From contig JBHGXW010000039.1 in assembly GCA_041920465.1 (NCBI GenBank), positions 8,836 through 72,835 of the forward strand: a DNA stretch of 64,000 nt, in the 5' to 3' direction. Below, in pieces: positions 1 to 9,334 of this stretch. The translations under genes and the position numbers were made by a program. The stretch's first letter is position 1, and each line of letters starts with the position of its first letter. Origin of the DNA: Brevibacillus_H sp041920465. GTDB lineage: Bacteria; Bacillota; Bacilli; Brevibacillales; Brevibacillaceae. The notes beneath the pieces were generated by a model. That model ran no database searches. It worked only from the letters and a program-made list of their open reading frames with translations, and was not told where the DNA came from.

Positions 1-878
1 TGGGGAATAGCCAAGTCATTCATCGCGACTTTCACCCGATTGATACCCTGAAAGCGATTCAGGAACATAAAATTACCCTGTTTTTTGGAGTGCCGACTAT
101 GTACGCCTTTCTTTTGCAAGTACCTGGCGCAGAGCGGTTTGATTTATCTTCTGTAACCCGCTGCGCATACGGGGCGGCTCCTATGGCCCCTGAGATTATC
201 AGGCGCAGCATGCAGTTGTTTGGCACGGATCAATTTTACAATCTTTGCGGCTTGACAGAAGGAGGACCGGGAGGCATTTGTCTTACGCCGGAAGCGCATC
301 AAACCAAACTGGGGGCAAGCGGCACTTCCATGTTCCATACAGAAGCACGGGTTGTAGACGATTCAGGCCAAGATGTCCCTCCAGGCAATATTGGAGAGTT
401 AATCCTCCGCGGAGAGACGGTAATGAAAGAATATTACAAAAATCCGCAAGCAACCGCAGAAGCCATGCGCGGCGGCTGGCTCCATACGGGAGACCTCGCC
501 GTAATTGATGACGACGGATACATAACCCTTGTCGATCGGAAAAAGGACATGATCATCTCCGGGGGAGAAAACGTGTATTCGGTAGAGGTTGAGCAAATCC
601 TGTATGCCCATCCTCAAGTGCTGGAAGCAGCTGTGATCGGGCTTCCGCACGAAGTATGGGGAGAGGTTGTGACCGCGGTAATTGTCCCGAAACCAGGACA
701 GGTCATTGATCCAGAGGAACTGCAGACATTTTGCCGTCAGTTTCTTGCAGGATACAAGATTCCACGAATGGTGCTCTTTGTCGAACAGCTCCCGCGTAAT
801 GCATCTGGCAAGATCCTGAAATACAAGCTGCGCAATGATCTCAAGCCAGACGCAGAGACAAATCGCCATCTTGGCTAA
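1..878 (+). CDS. Acyl-CoA synthetase (AMP-binding), C-terminal part
   Basis: This gene enters from the left edge; the reading frame is open from base 3, so the true start lies upstream and only about 290 C-terminal residues are visible. It belongs to the ANL adenylating superfamily, which activates a carboxylic acid with ATP to an acyl-AMP and then forms the CoA thioester. Visible signatures are the A5-like YNLCGLTEGG, the hinge region GWLHTGD followed by DGYITLVDRKKDMI, GGENVYSVEVE, and the C-terminal PRNASGKILK that carries the catalytic lysine. The layout fits medium/long-chain fatty acid or aromatic acid CoA ligases; substrate cannot be told. An imperfect terminator hairpin follows. Two more paralogues lie in the window (25054 and 59345). 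Confidence 0.9.
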   Translation, partial: GNSQVIHRDFHPIDTLKAIQEHKITLFFGVPTMYAFLLQVPGAERFDLSSVTRCAYGAAPMAPEIIRRSMQLFGTDQFYNLCGLTEGGPGGICLTPEAHQTKLGASGTSMFHTEARVVDDSGQDVPPGNIGELILRGETVMKEYYKNPQATAEAMRGGWLHTGDLAVIDDDGYITLVDRKKDMIISGGENVYSVEVEQILYAHPQVLEAAVIGLPHEVWGEVVTAVIVPKPGQVIDPEELQTFCRQFLAGYKIPRMVLFVEQLPRNASGKILKYKLRNDLKPDAETNRHLG

Positions 879-910
879 CAATCGATACAAACAATCTATA
901 CACAGAATAA

Positions 911-955
911 AAAAGACTTGTTACCCTTCATGCGGGAATGAGTCGTTATTTTTTT
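911..955 (+). terminator. Probable intrinsic terminator after acyl-CoA ligase
   Basis: An imperfect hairpin with GACT...CCC pairing to GGG...AGTC (915-926 with 934-944) is followed by a T-rich run. It ends the incoming ligase transcript before the next gene at 1021. Confidence 0.5.
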
Positions 956-1020
956 CTAGAAAGGAGCTGTTCTTTCGATAATAATATTTTCATGAAGAAA
1001 GAGAGAAGAGGGGAAATCAT

Positions 1021-2964
1021 TTGCAAATTCTGTATTTGTGGATTGAAAAACATGGGATCATCCAAAAACAAGGATTTAACTTTGGCGGACCTTACCGTTT
1101 TGAACTGACGGAAACGCCTGAAGGGAAAAGGAAACTCCTGTTTGAACCGAATGACAGCTATATCGACAATTTCTTTGATTCATCATTTTCGCTGCAGCAA
1201 ACCGGTAAACCGGCAGACTATTCCAATGCCCAAATTCGGAACGTAACAGCCATCATCGGCAAAAACGGCACAGGAAAGACATCACTTTTAGACTATATCA
1301 AAACTACGTTTGCCTCTCCTTCCGATGAGATTAATGTCCCAAGAAGCAAACGCCTGCTCGTTATCGAAACATCTGATCGCCAAATGAAAATCTTGATTGA
1401 TCCCTCCATCGGGCTTACCAATCTGGGCGAGTTAGAAAAGCATTTTCAATTGGAAGAGTTGGGCCCGGGACCGTTCTCTGAACAAGAATTTTTCAAGAAC
1501 AGCCAGACATCGCTGATCTTTTTCTCCAATATTTTCGACGGTCACGATGAGTACGAGACCGATGCCCAGCAGCAGTTTTACAACATCTCCACGAACTATC
1601 TGGTGAAAGCTGACAAAATCAAGTTGAGAGAGTCCAACCGCCTGATTGATTAGCAGGTTAGTGAAGTGGAAATCCATCATCTGACTGATGTACACCGACA
1701 AATCGTCTTTTTGAATCGCGGTGAGATCAAGATGCCATTTCCTTTGCCACCTTATATCAACCTTACGCCGATGACATTCAAAAAAGCAAACCAGTTTAAG
1801 AGGTATGATGATTTCGTCAGAAGTGCAGTTGAACTGCTGAGAAGGATCGAATATGGGGATGGTGGAAGAAGAATTCGATTTTTGTGCAAATTTTACGCTT
1901 CACTTGTCCAGGTTTTTTTCTATGAAGCAGTGCATGTATACAGCAACGATCAGAAAAAAGCTGTCGATCAAATTTATGGCATGATGGAGTTTGACGAGAT
2001 CAAGCGGGCCCGAATCGAGAACAACTGGAATTTCAATGTCTTTTCAGTGATTGACATGTTCTTTGTCAAGCTAGCAAAAAATTTCCCGAGGGGAAGATTT
2101 ATTGTCAACGTAATAGAATTCGTCAAAAAATACAGTGATCGAACCGATGGAACTTCTCTGTTTCTCCACGTACGAGATGAATTCGAGCCCAATATCGGCC
2201 GGTTTTTGCCTGATTACCAAGGGTCTTTTGTCGTCAATCCATACATAACTTTCCAATGGTTTGGTCTCAGCTCTGGACAAGCTGCATTACTTAACCTGTA
2301 CAGCCGCTTTTTTGCCTTGGCTGACAAACAAATGTTTGGTGACGGCAAGTTGAAACAAAACCTGATCATCCTGATAGACGAGGGTGAAGTATACTTCCAT
2401 CCAATGTGGCAGAAAAAATTTCTGAATCTGCTGCTTTCCTTTCTGCCAAAAGTTTATCGCAAGGACGAAGGAGCAGGGCGCAATATCCAATTGATATTAA
2501 CTTCCAATTCACCCTTTATTGCCTCGGATTTGCCCAATTCCAACGTAATCTTTTTGGCTGCCGACGAGGAAGGAACCAACGCTGTCGTACAAGATCTGGA
2601 GCAGAAAAAACAGACGTTTGCGGCCAACATTCATACGCTTTTTACAGACTCGTTTTTCATGGATGAAGGTCTTATCGGTGAATTCGCCAAAAGCAGAGTG
2701 AACCAACTGATTAATTTTCTGCTTCACTCTGATCCTTTCAATATCCAGGAAAACGGAGCCATCCTCGACACAATGATCGGTCTCATCGGCGAACCTGTCG
2801 TGAGAAACAAAATCGCGCAAATCAGGCAAAGCCGCTTGGCAGAGATCCCTGTTCACGAGCACAAAACGATTGACGAGCAAATCGAGGAACTGGAAGAAAA
2901 ATTGCTAACCTTGAGAAAGCGGAAGGAGCAATTGCAGGATGATTCAGATCCGTATCAAAAATAA
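1021..2964 (+). pseudogene. SMC/OLD-like AAA ATPase, interrupted by an amber codon (Septu-like ATPase)
   Basis: A single reading frame of 647 codons is broken by TAG at 1651-1653 (codon 211); both halves are in the same frame and the protein reads on without loss. The first half has the Walker A motif IIGKNGTGKTS (about residue 80). The second half has an ABC-type signature LSSGQAALL, Walker B LIILIDEGEVYFHP and the following H-loop region LTSNSPF, then a short coiled coil at the C terminus. This is the ABC/SMC-like AAA_21 class used in defence ATPases such as PtuA. Start is TTG with GAGGGG 7 bases upstream. The next gene, an HNH nuclease, overlaps its end. A stop between Walker A and Walker B should abolish function unless the codon is suppressed or is a sequencing error. 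Confidence 0.75.
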
Positions 2965-4044
2965 AGCTAAACTTGATGATATAAAAAGCAGCATATCGAC
3001 TATTTTGACACCCATCATTTATCCACATTGAAACGATACACAAAACACGGACACATAAAAGAAAAGGAGTTTTTCGAGCTGATCTTGCGGCACAAGGAAA
3101 AAATCCTGGTCGGTACACCCAAAGAATTGGAGGAAGTGGTTGAAGAAGTCCATCTCCTTCATTCCAATGGGAATCAGAACAAATTTACCGCATCATTCGG
3201 CAAAAGAAAGTCCGTACGCGGAAGAGAAATCTCCAGCTTTCTGCGCAAAGTGAACAAAGTGTTTGATTACGATGCCTTTTGTGATTCCTATCCCATTCAA
3301 AAAGACATGAATCGTTGGGGCGCCTATCAATTGTGCTTATCCTTGCAGGTCCGTGTATGTCCTTATTGCAACCGACAATACACCACGACTCTCTTTCGGC
3401 CGAAAAGCATAAGCAGATCAAATCCAGATGAAGGAATCAGCATAAGGCCGGATCTTGACCATTTCTTTGACAAAGCTACTTATCCTTATTTGGCTTTATC
3501 CCTGTTTAATCTCATCCCTTGCTGCACCATTTGCAACTCACGGATAAAGGGCGGCAAAAAATTTAATCTGAAAGATTATATCCATCCCTATGTGGAAGGG
3601 TTTGGCAACAAGTACAGATTTACCATTCTCCTCCAAGGGGGTTCAACCATCCCAGACAGTGATAAAAACGCCGATTATTATAAAGTTCTCGTCGGAAACA
3701 GCAACGCTTTTGAAATTGGCTTCAAGGGATATACGGCCGATACAGATTTTCTCCAAAAGGCTGAGCGTACTGTGAATGCGTTCCGGCTGAAAGAGTTATA
3801 CAACCAGCATAAAGATCATGTGGTTGAACTCTTGCAGAAAATGGTGGCTTACAACGAAGATTGGGCACAAAGCCTGTACAATTCCTTCGATAAAGAGCTG
3901 TTTCAAAATGAGCAGGAAATGCTCTTGATGGCACTGGGTAACCACATCGCGGAAGAGAATCACGATAAACGTCCCCTGGCCAAGCTGATCAGTGACATCT
4001 GGGCGGAGTTTCGTCTACATGACTTATTGCACAAGAAACCGTAA
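2939..4044 (+). pseudogene. HNH endonuclease partner of the ATPase, probable -1 frameshift near the start
   Basis: From TTG at 3028 the frame encodes 338 residues with a zinc/HNH core: VCPYCNRQY, then DLDHFFDKATYPYLAL and PCCTICNSRIKGG, the H-N-H pattern with two CxxC pairs. The 3028 start has no ribosome-binding site. A better start is ATG 2939, which has GGAAGGAG 10 bases upstream and overlaps the ATPase end. That frame runs into a stop at 3029, but shifting by -1 at the AAAAA run (2983-2987) joins it to the long frame, giving about 368 residues. So the gene probably begins at 2939 and has lost one A, or it uses frameshifting. ATPase plus HNH in this order resembles Septu (PtuA/PtuB); the assignment is by architecture only. 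Confidence 0.65.
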
Positions 4045-4162
4045 GTATCTTGAGAGACGGGATCGTTATTGTGATGTTTTTCATATCAAGGTGATCAAGG
4101 TTTTGGCATATTTGTAGGATGGAGTTGATCAAACCTACTACAACGAAACGGGGTATGCACTC

Positions 4163-5134
4163 ATGTTGAGACTTCCACAATTAAGCATTGCGCATATACA
4201 ACCGCGGGTACCGATTCTGCAAGGCGGTATGGGCGTAGGAATCTCCCTCAGCGGACTTGCTGCGGCAGTTGCCAATGCTGGCGGTGTCGGAATTATTTCT
4301 GGAACCGGTATTTCTCTAGACGAGATGAGAACGCACATTCGCAAAGCGAAGGAACTTGTCAAAGAAAAGGGCTATATCGGGGTAAACGTATTATTTGCCA
4401 TGAAGGACTTCGCTGAAAAAATGAAAGCGGCTATGGAAGAAAAGGTGGACTTCATTATTTCCGGTGCCGGTATTTCCAGGGATATGTATGCGTGGGGAAG
4501 AGAGTACGGCGTACCTGTCATCTCAATCGTTTCCTCCGCAAAAGTGGCCAAGCTTTCGGAAAAGCTGGGGGCAGCGGCTGTTGTCGTGGAAGGGTTTGAG
4601 GCGGGCGGACACTTGGGAACGGACAGGCCATTATTTGAGATTCTTCCTGAAGTGGTAGAAGCAGTCAGTATCCCCGTGATTGCCGCAGGCGGTATTTTAA
4701 CCGGAGAAGATGTGGCGAAGGCTCTCAAAATGGGGGCTTCCGGTGTACAGATTGGGACCCGTTTCGTTGCAAGTGAAGAGTGTGATGCTCCTTTGGCGTT
4801 CAAACAAAAGTATGTGGAAGCCCGGCAAGACGATACCATCTTGGTCAAAACAACGGTTGGGCTACAAGGCAGAGCGATCAAGAATAACTTCACGGATTTG
4901 ATTTGCGGTGATGATAAACTCAAAATCAATAAATGCCGCGACTGCCTCAAAAACTGTTCGTATCGTTTTTGTACGTTGGACTCGCTGCTTACGTCAGTGA
5001 ACGGTGACGTAGAGAACGGTCTGGTTTTTGCCGGATCACGAGTACATGAAATAAAAGAAATTCTGCCGGTGCAAACAATTATCGATAAAATTGTGGAGGA
5101 ATACTGGGAAACCGTAGATCAAGAAAAAAGATAA
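4163..5134 (+). CDS. Nitronate monooxygenase / FabK-like flavoprotein
   Basis: A 323-residue TIM-barrel FMN protein of the 2-nitropropane dioxygenase family. These enzymes oxidise nitronates, and close relatives (FabK) act as enoyl-ACP reductases. The phosphate-binding and active-site segments are clear: ILQGGMGVGISLSGLA at the N terminus, EGFEAGGHLGTDR in the middle, PVIAAGGILTGED and GVQIGTRFVASEEC. The C-terminal portion has four cysteines in CRDCLKNCSYRFC, a feature of the clostridial-type subgroup. The ATG at 4163 has CGGGG 8 bases upstream. It stands alone between the broken defence pair and a small hypothetical gene. FabK versus nitronate monooxygenase cannot be decided from sequence. 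Confidence 0.85.
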   Translation: MLRLPQLSIAHIQPRVPILQGGMGVGISLSGLAAAVANAGGVGIISGTGISLDEMRTHIRKAKELVKEKGYIGVNVLFAMKDFAEKMKAAMEEKVDFIISGAGISRDMYAWGREYGVPVISIVSSAKVAKLSEKLGAAAVVVEGFEAGGHLGTDRPLFEILPEVVEAVSIPVIAAGGILTGEDVAKALKMGASGVQIGTRFVASEECDAPLAFKQKYVEARQDDTILVKTTVGLQGRAIKNNFTDLICGDDKLKINKCRDCLKNCSYRFCTLDSLLTSVNGDVENGLVFAGSRVHEIKEILPVQTIIDKIVEEYWETVDQEKR

Positions 5135-5233
5135 CATGTAAATTAGATAAATGAGAAGCTTGTGAAAAATATCACTACGCCTCTGAATGTTCTCGTTTAT
5201 CATGTAGATATCCGGAACAGAGGAGGAATAAAC

Positions 5234-5551
5234 ATGATGACGAGCATCGAATACTTTGACACAGCGAATTATGATTTCTCCGCTCAGAAAAAAGTAGATA
5301 ATTTTTTAACACCATATATTCCGTGCGTGGAAGCAACCGCAATTAAGCGGAAAGATAATACTTGGGATGTCTTTTTCAACCAATTTGAAGATAAAATCGA
5401 ATTTGATTATTTGACTGGCGGAAACAATCATTATTTTGATCCAGTCAATGGATTCTATCTGTTTAATACTTCAGAAGAAATGGTTGAAGAGAAATTCCGC
5501 GATTGGGCCGAGAATGTTTTGATGAAGTTTAGAAGAAACAGAATCGATTGA
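5234..5551 (+). CDS. Hypothetical small acidic protein
   Basis: A 105-residue soluble protein not recognised as any family. It is rich in Asp, Asn, Phe and Tyr, with an N-terminal helix-like stretch, a central WDVFFNQFEDKIEFDYL segment and a charged C-terminal helix. I place the start at ATG 5234 because AGAGGAGG lies 7 bases before it; an in-frame TTG/GTG extension back to 5162 has no such site. A strong terminator follows immediately, so it is transcribed alone or ends the transcript of the preceding flavoprotein gene. No signal peptide or membrane segment is visible. Confidence 0.7.
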   Translation: MMTSIEYFDTANYDFSAQKKVDNFLTPYIPCVEATAIKRKDNTWDVFFNQFEDKIEFDYLTGGNNHYFDPVNGFYLFNTSEEMVEEKFRDWAENVLMKFRRNRID

Positions 5552-5558
5552 CGATTGT

Positions 5559-5594
5559 AAAGAAAAACTGGGTTTTCCAGTTTTTCTTTTTTTA
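5559..5594 (+). terminator. Intrinsic terminator
   Basis: An A-rich perfect stem AAAGAAAAACTGG pairs with CCAGTTTTTCTTT around a GTTTT-type loop and runs into a T tract. It closes the small gene at 5234 and can act in both directions because of the A/T-rich arms. Confidence 0.9.
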
Positions 5595-5733
5595 TTCTCA
5601 TCAAACTTTTCTTCTTGTAAAATAGCAATAGCTTCAAGTCCCGATGATTTCTTGATCAGGATGAAAGAGTTGAATTATCTTATTTTTGTAAATCGAACGG
5701 TTTCATTTTAAATAAATAATATAGGTGATTTCA

Positions 5734-6798
5734 ATGACCAACACTGTAACTCAAGAACTGACTGATTTAATAGAACGCATCATGAGCCTGCCTGATACCA
5801 GCCTGCGGGAATTCGAAGAAGGAATGACCGACATCATTACAAAATACCCAGACAATATCGAGGCCAACTTAACATATATTTTAGAGAATGAAAAAGAGAA
5901 AGAATTGCGGTTTCGAGCTTTCTTTGGTTTATCCATTTATCAAAGACGCCAGAAAAACCATACTGAGTTTAAGCAACTTGTGGAGAAATATATCATGGAG
6001 TTTCAAGAATTTGATTTGCATTATCATATTCTTTCCTTAATGCATAAATCTTTCGGGGATCAGGAAGGAATCAGGAAATCGATTTACTACGGTAAGAAGG
6101 CAGTAGAAAAATTAAGTGCACATGTTGGGGTTCTTCATAACTTTTGCGAAGCAGTAGTTACCGCACAAGAGGAATTCCTGGATCCATCTCCGGAATATGT
6201 GGAAGAATCGATCTTGTTCATAGATACGGTGTTAACGTTACGACCCAGATATGCAAAGTTTTACTGTACGAAAGGAAGAATTTTGGCACAGCAAAAAAAA
6301 TTTGAAGAAGCGAAACAAAATATCTTGAAAGCAATCGATTTGGAAAACAACAAGACTAACGATTATACATTACGGATAACCGATTATAAAAATACCCTTT
6401 CACGGATAGAATCGCTTGAGCAGTTTCATAAAATCAAGGAGTTAATCAATGTTGCTGTTTCTCAAATAAACGAAGCGGAAAACAAAATCAAGGCCGAAGT
6501 AGAGGGCAATAAAGCACAGCTGGAAAAGTTAAAAACGGAAAATTTACAGATGCTTGCGTTCTTTACAGGCATCATTAGTTTTATTATCGGATCTATCACG
6601 ATTCTAAGTAAACAACCCACATTTTTAGAATCGGCCATGCTCATGATGATCCTTGCCGGTACATTAGTTTTATGCAATGTTGGCTTCTCCATTTTGCTAT
6701 TGCCGCCGAAAGAAAACTATACAAGATATATTCTCGTTAGTCTGATCGGAATCTTCATGATCCTGTTAAGCATTTTTATCCATATCGGAGGAATGTAA
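5734..6798 (+). CDS. TPR-like protein with C-terminal membrane anchor
   Basis: A 354-residue protein. The first two thirds are helical, with a recognisable tetratricopeptide unit around residues 150-205 (FYCTKGRILAQQKKFEEAKQ, then NILKAIDLE). A coiled-coil stretch follows (about 225-275), then three hydrophobic segments at the C terminus, so the helical domain is probably cytosolic and tethered to the membrane. ATG 5734 is chosen because AGGTGA lies 5 bases upstream; GTG 5725 in frame is less well placed. The PP2C-like gene begins 2 bases after its stop, so the two are translationally coupled and probably work together. TPR domains bind protein partners; the natural inference is a scaffold or sensor whose partner is a phosphoprotein. 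No known family name is assigned. Confidence 0.7.
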   Translation: MTNTVTQELTDLIERIMSLPDTSLREFEEGMTDIITKYPDNIEANLTYILENEKEKELRFRAFFGLSIYQRRQKNHTEFKQLVEKYIMEFQEFDLHYHILSLMHKSFGDQEGIRKSIYYGKKAVEKLSAHVGVLHNFCEAVVTAQEEFLDPSPEYVEESILFIDTVLTLRPRYAKFYCTKGRILAQQKKFEEAKQNILKAIDLENNKTNDYTLRITDYKNTLSRIESLEQFHKIKELINVAVSQINEAENKIKAEVEGNKAQLEKLKTENLQMLAFFTGIISFIIGSITILSKQPTFLESAMLMMILAGTLVLCNVGFSILLLPPKENYTRYILVSLIGIFMILLSIFIHIGGM

Positions 6799-6800
6799 CA

Positions 6801-7697
6801 TTGATGATCGAACATGTTGAAATCATCTATAAAAAAGGAGCAAATCCGGTAAACGAAGATGAATACGTGGTGAATCATGAGGCATCGCTATTTGCCGTAA
6901 TTGATGGAGCAACCGGGCTAAATGGACTGCCGGGTCATCTGGCAGCTACTGTCATCAAACATACATTTGCCACTGCCGCCAAGGAAACTCCGCTTCTTGA
7001 AACAGTGAAGACGGCAAACAAAAATTTGCAAAACGAAATTCTGAAAATTACGAATGCGAGCAATATAGAACAAATCCCCAAGTCGCAAAGAAGTTCCTGC
7101 GGTTTGGTTGCCGCCAAGATCATAAACGGGCTTAGTATGGAATATGTACATGCAGGGGATTGTATGATGTTTCTTCAGTACGATGACTCTTATATTCGTG
7201 CCGTTACCTATGATCATCTGGCCAAACTTGATACTGTCTCCATCCAAGCAATGACAAATGAATGGAGGAAACTGCTAAAAAATGATGAGGTTCCCAATTC
7301 GTGGAACCCTGATGCAATTCAAGGCGCGTTAAAAAACATTCGGGAGAAAATAATGCCTATCCTCATCTCGAATCGAAACATGCTGAACACACAAGGTGGC
7401 TATTGTGTCCTAGACGGAAGTAAAGAGGCTATTCAATTTCTTGAACATGGGATGATCCAACTTCATCATGTCAAACAAATCCTGTTTCTTTCTGACGGGC
7501 TGGTTCTTCCAAACAAGAAAGCAAGCGGGCAAGAGATTTGGGAAAAAACGGCCAAATTTGCTTTTGACAAAGGGCTGGATTTGTTGGCCCAAGCGGTAGA
7601 GAATGATGAAAATGAAGACCCAGCATGTTTCCATTACCCGCGATTAAAACCGGCAGATGATAAGACAGGAATCCTTATAAAGCTAAAGGAATGGTAA
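6801..7697 (+). CDS. PP2C-like Ser/Thr protein phosphatase
   Basis: A 298-residue protein with the metal-binding signatures of PP2C/PPM phosphatases in order: LFAVIDGATG near residue 33, VHAGDCMMFL (replacing the usual GDS) near 117, ILFLSDGLVLP near 230, and a C-terminal ADDKTGILIKL matching the DDNxT motif. These residues bind two Mn/Mg ions that hydrolyse phosphoserine or phosphothreonine. The start is TTG 6801 or ATG 6804, both served by GGAGGA at 6787. It follows the TPR-membrane protein without a gap. No kinase is adjacent, so the substrate is unknown; the pair sits beside a degraded defence cassette, which hints at an accessory function but proves nothing. Confidence 0.75.
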   Translation: MMIEHVEIIYKKGANPVNEDEYVVNHEASLFAVIDGATGLNGLPGHLAATVIKHTFATAAKETPLLETVKTANKNLQNEILKITNASNIEQIPKSQRSSCGLVAAKIINGLSMEYVHAGDCMMFLQYDDSYIRAVTYDHLAKLDTVSIQAMTNEWRKLLKNDEVPNSWNPDAIQGALKNIREKIMPILISNRNMLNTQGGYCVLDGSKEAIQFLEHGMIQLHHVKQILFLSDGLVLPNKKASGQEIWEKTAKFAFDKGLDLLAQAVENDENEDPACFHYPRLKPADDKTGILIKLKEW

Positions 7698-7872
7698 ATG
7701 TTTCGAGAGCTGGTGAAAAAACAGACAGATAATCTTCAAGCGTGTACACGAATTTACGGGAAAGCATGGTAATATGGTGAGTGAAAGCGCTTAGCTGATT
7801 GGTTCCGAACAGGAAAGCAAACTGATGCAGAAAACCGATCAGCGAAATGCAGACAATGGTAAGGGAGAAGGA

Positions 7873-8790
7873 ATGAAAATGAGTTACGCAATTGGGATTG
7901 ACATCGGGGGTACGAAGGTAGCGATAGGGATTGTGAACGGAGATGGAGTAGTGGTCGAGCAGATAACGATTCCCACTGATCTTAGCATTTCTCCAGAGGA
8001 GATGATTGAGAAGATTTACAGAACTGCTGCCGAGCTTTTGGAACAATCCGGCATCGACAAGGCAGAACTGAGTGGTGTCGGGGTGGGAGCGCCGGGTCCT
8101 CTGGATGCCAAAAACGGCCTGATTACTTGCCCGCCTAATTTGCGAAACTGGGTGAACGTTCCAATCGTTCAGGAGCTGGAAAAGCATTTCTCGCTTCCGA
8201 TCCGATTAGAAAATGATGCCAACGCGGCCGCTCTTGCGGAAAAATGGGTAGGGGCAGCGAAAGAAAACAATGATTTTGCCTATATAACCATAAGCACGGG
8301 GATTGGAGCCGGTTTGTTCGTAGATGGAAAACTGCTTTCCGGCTCCAAAGGAAATGCGGGAGAACTAGGCCACATTCTGGTCAATCCTGCAAAAGGAACC
8401 TGCACATGCGGCCAAAAAGGTTGTCTGGAATGGGTTGCTTCGGGAACAGCGATTGGCAGACAAGCTTCTGAACTGATGGGAAAACCTCTCACAGCGAAAG
8501 ATGTGTTCGTCATGTATGAAGCTGGTGTTCCCGAGATCGTGTCATTAGTGGAAGAGGTCTTCACCTACATTGGCATCGGCTGTGTGAGCCTGATCAATCT
8601 GTTTGAACCGGAAAAAATTGTCATCGGCGGCGGAGTATCGGAAGTAGGAGATCCACTGTTTGATTCCGTTCGAAACTACGTTGCCAAATATGCGTTAAGT
8701 CCGGCCGGCCGCGAAACTGAGATTGTTCCGGCGGGCTTGCGGAAAAATGCGGGTTTAATCGGAGCTGCCGCTTTGATGTTTTTTGCCTGA
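7873..8790 (+). CDS. glcK: ROK-family glucokinase
   Basis: A 305-residue sugar kinase of the ROK family, phosphorylating glucose with ATP to glucose 6-phosphate in the cytosol. The N-terminal ATP-binding motif AIGIDIGGTKVAIGIV, the GVGAPGPLD segment, the sugar-binding LENDANAAALAEKW with catalytic Asp, ELGHILVNP, and the zinc cluster CTCGQKGCLEW are all present in the right order. ATG 7873 (or 7879) is preferred over an upstream in-frame ATG at 7825 because AAGGGAGAAGGA lies just before it and homology begins here. It ends at a strong terminator. Length matches B. subtilis GlcK; glucokinase is the likeliest substrate class but other ROK hexokinases are possible. Confidence 0.88.
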   Translation: MKMSYAIGIDIGGTKVAIGIVNGDGVVVEQITIPTDLSISPEEMIEKIYRTAAELLEQSGIDKAELSGVGVGAPGPLDAKNGLITCPPNLRNWVNVPIVQELEKHFSLPIRLENDANAAALAEKWVGAAKENNDFAYITISTGIGAGLFVDGKLLSGSKGNAGELGHILVNPAKGTCTCGQKGCLEWVASGTAIGRQASELMGKPLTAKDVFVMYEAGVPEIVSLVEEVFTYIGIGCVSLINLFEPEKIVIGGGVSEVGDPLFDSVRNYVAKYALSPAGRETEIVPAGLRKNAGLIGAAALMFFA

Positions 8791-8913
8791 AAAGGAAAAG
8801 TGAGATTCTCTGAGCAATTCCAAATCCATGCGACTGATGTACTTCGTAACGAAATGGAATCACGCGAAGTGATGCACCACATTCGTGAGCCAAGAATTGG
8901 GGTAGCAACAAAT

Positions 8914-8956
8914 GAAAAAAGATACCAATCTCCAAAGAGACAGGTATCTTTTTTCA
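8914..8956. terminator. Bidirectional intrinsic terminator
   Basis: A 13-bp perfect stem (GAAAAAAGATACC with GGTATCTTTTTTC) separates the rightward glucokinase gene from the leftward gene that ends at 8994. A and T tracts flank both sides, so it can serve both. Confidence 0.92.
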
Positions 8957-8993
8957 TATTCAATTTAAGTATTTTTTATCTAGGACAGTATTC

Positions 8994-9317
8994 TTAATAC
9001 AGAGCAGTTGGCGGATCAATTGCCAGAACTACCTGCCCATTTACTGTTAGCCATATGTAATAGTGATCATATTCTTTACCGGTAATAGCTTCATACTGAG
9101 CGATTAATTTTTCTTGCAAGTCAAAAGACATTTTGGCAGTTTGATCTCCCAATGGAATTCCTTTCAGTCCCATTGCATCAGCTACAGCTCTGGCTTTGTC
9201 AGCGGAAACTTCCAAATATTTATCCTGGTCAGATAAATACGCAGCATTCGCCACTCCAGTACCAAGGGTACCCATAAGCATTACGGATACCAAAAGCGCT
9301 CCCAATTTTTTCTTCAT
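8994..9317 (-). CDS. Small secreted protein of unknown function
   Basis: A 107-residue protein with a typical signal peptide: KKK, a hydrophobic core LGALLVSVMLMGTLGTG, then VANAA as a signal peptidase I site near residue 25. The mature part is about 80 residues, mixed charged, ending in a beta-like YYIWLTVNGQVVLAID segment. No cysteines or metal motifs and no recognised family. A GGAGAAA site precedes the ATG. It lies downstream of the HD-GYP gene on the same strand with only 17 bases between, so the two are probably co-transcribed. Confidence 0.75.
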   Translation of the reverse strand: MKKKLGALLVSVMLMGTLGTGVANAAYLSDQDKYLEVSADKARAVADAMGLKGIPLGDQTAKMSFDLQEKLIAQYEAITGKEYDHYYIWLTVNGQVVLAIDPPTALY

Positions 9318-9334
9318 TTTTTCTCCTCCAAAAT

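Noticed and set aside
399..890. 163-codon minus-strand frame opposite the first acyl-CoA ligase
   Set aside because: Antisense shadow of a clearly homologous gene.
7782..7795. TGAAAGCGCTTAGC upstream of glucokinase as a cre site
   Set aside because: The 3' half departs from the consensus (GC instead of CA), and no promoter could be placed next to it.
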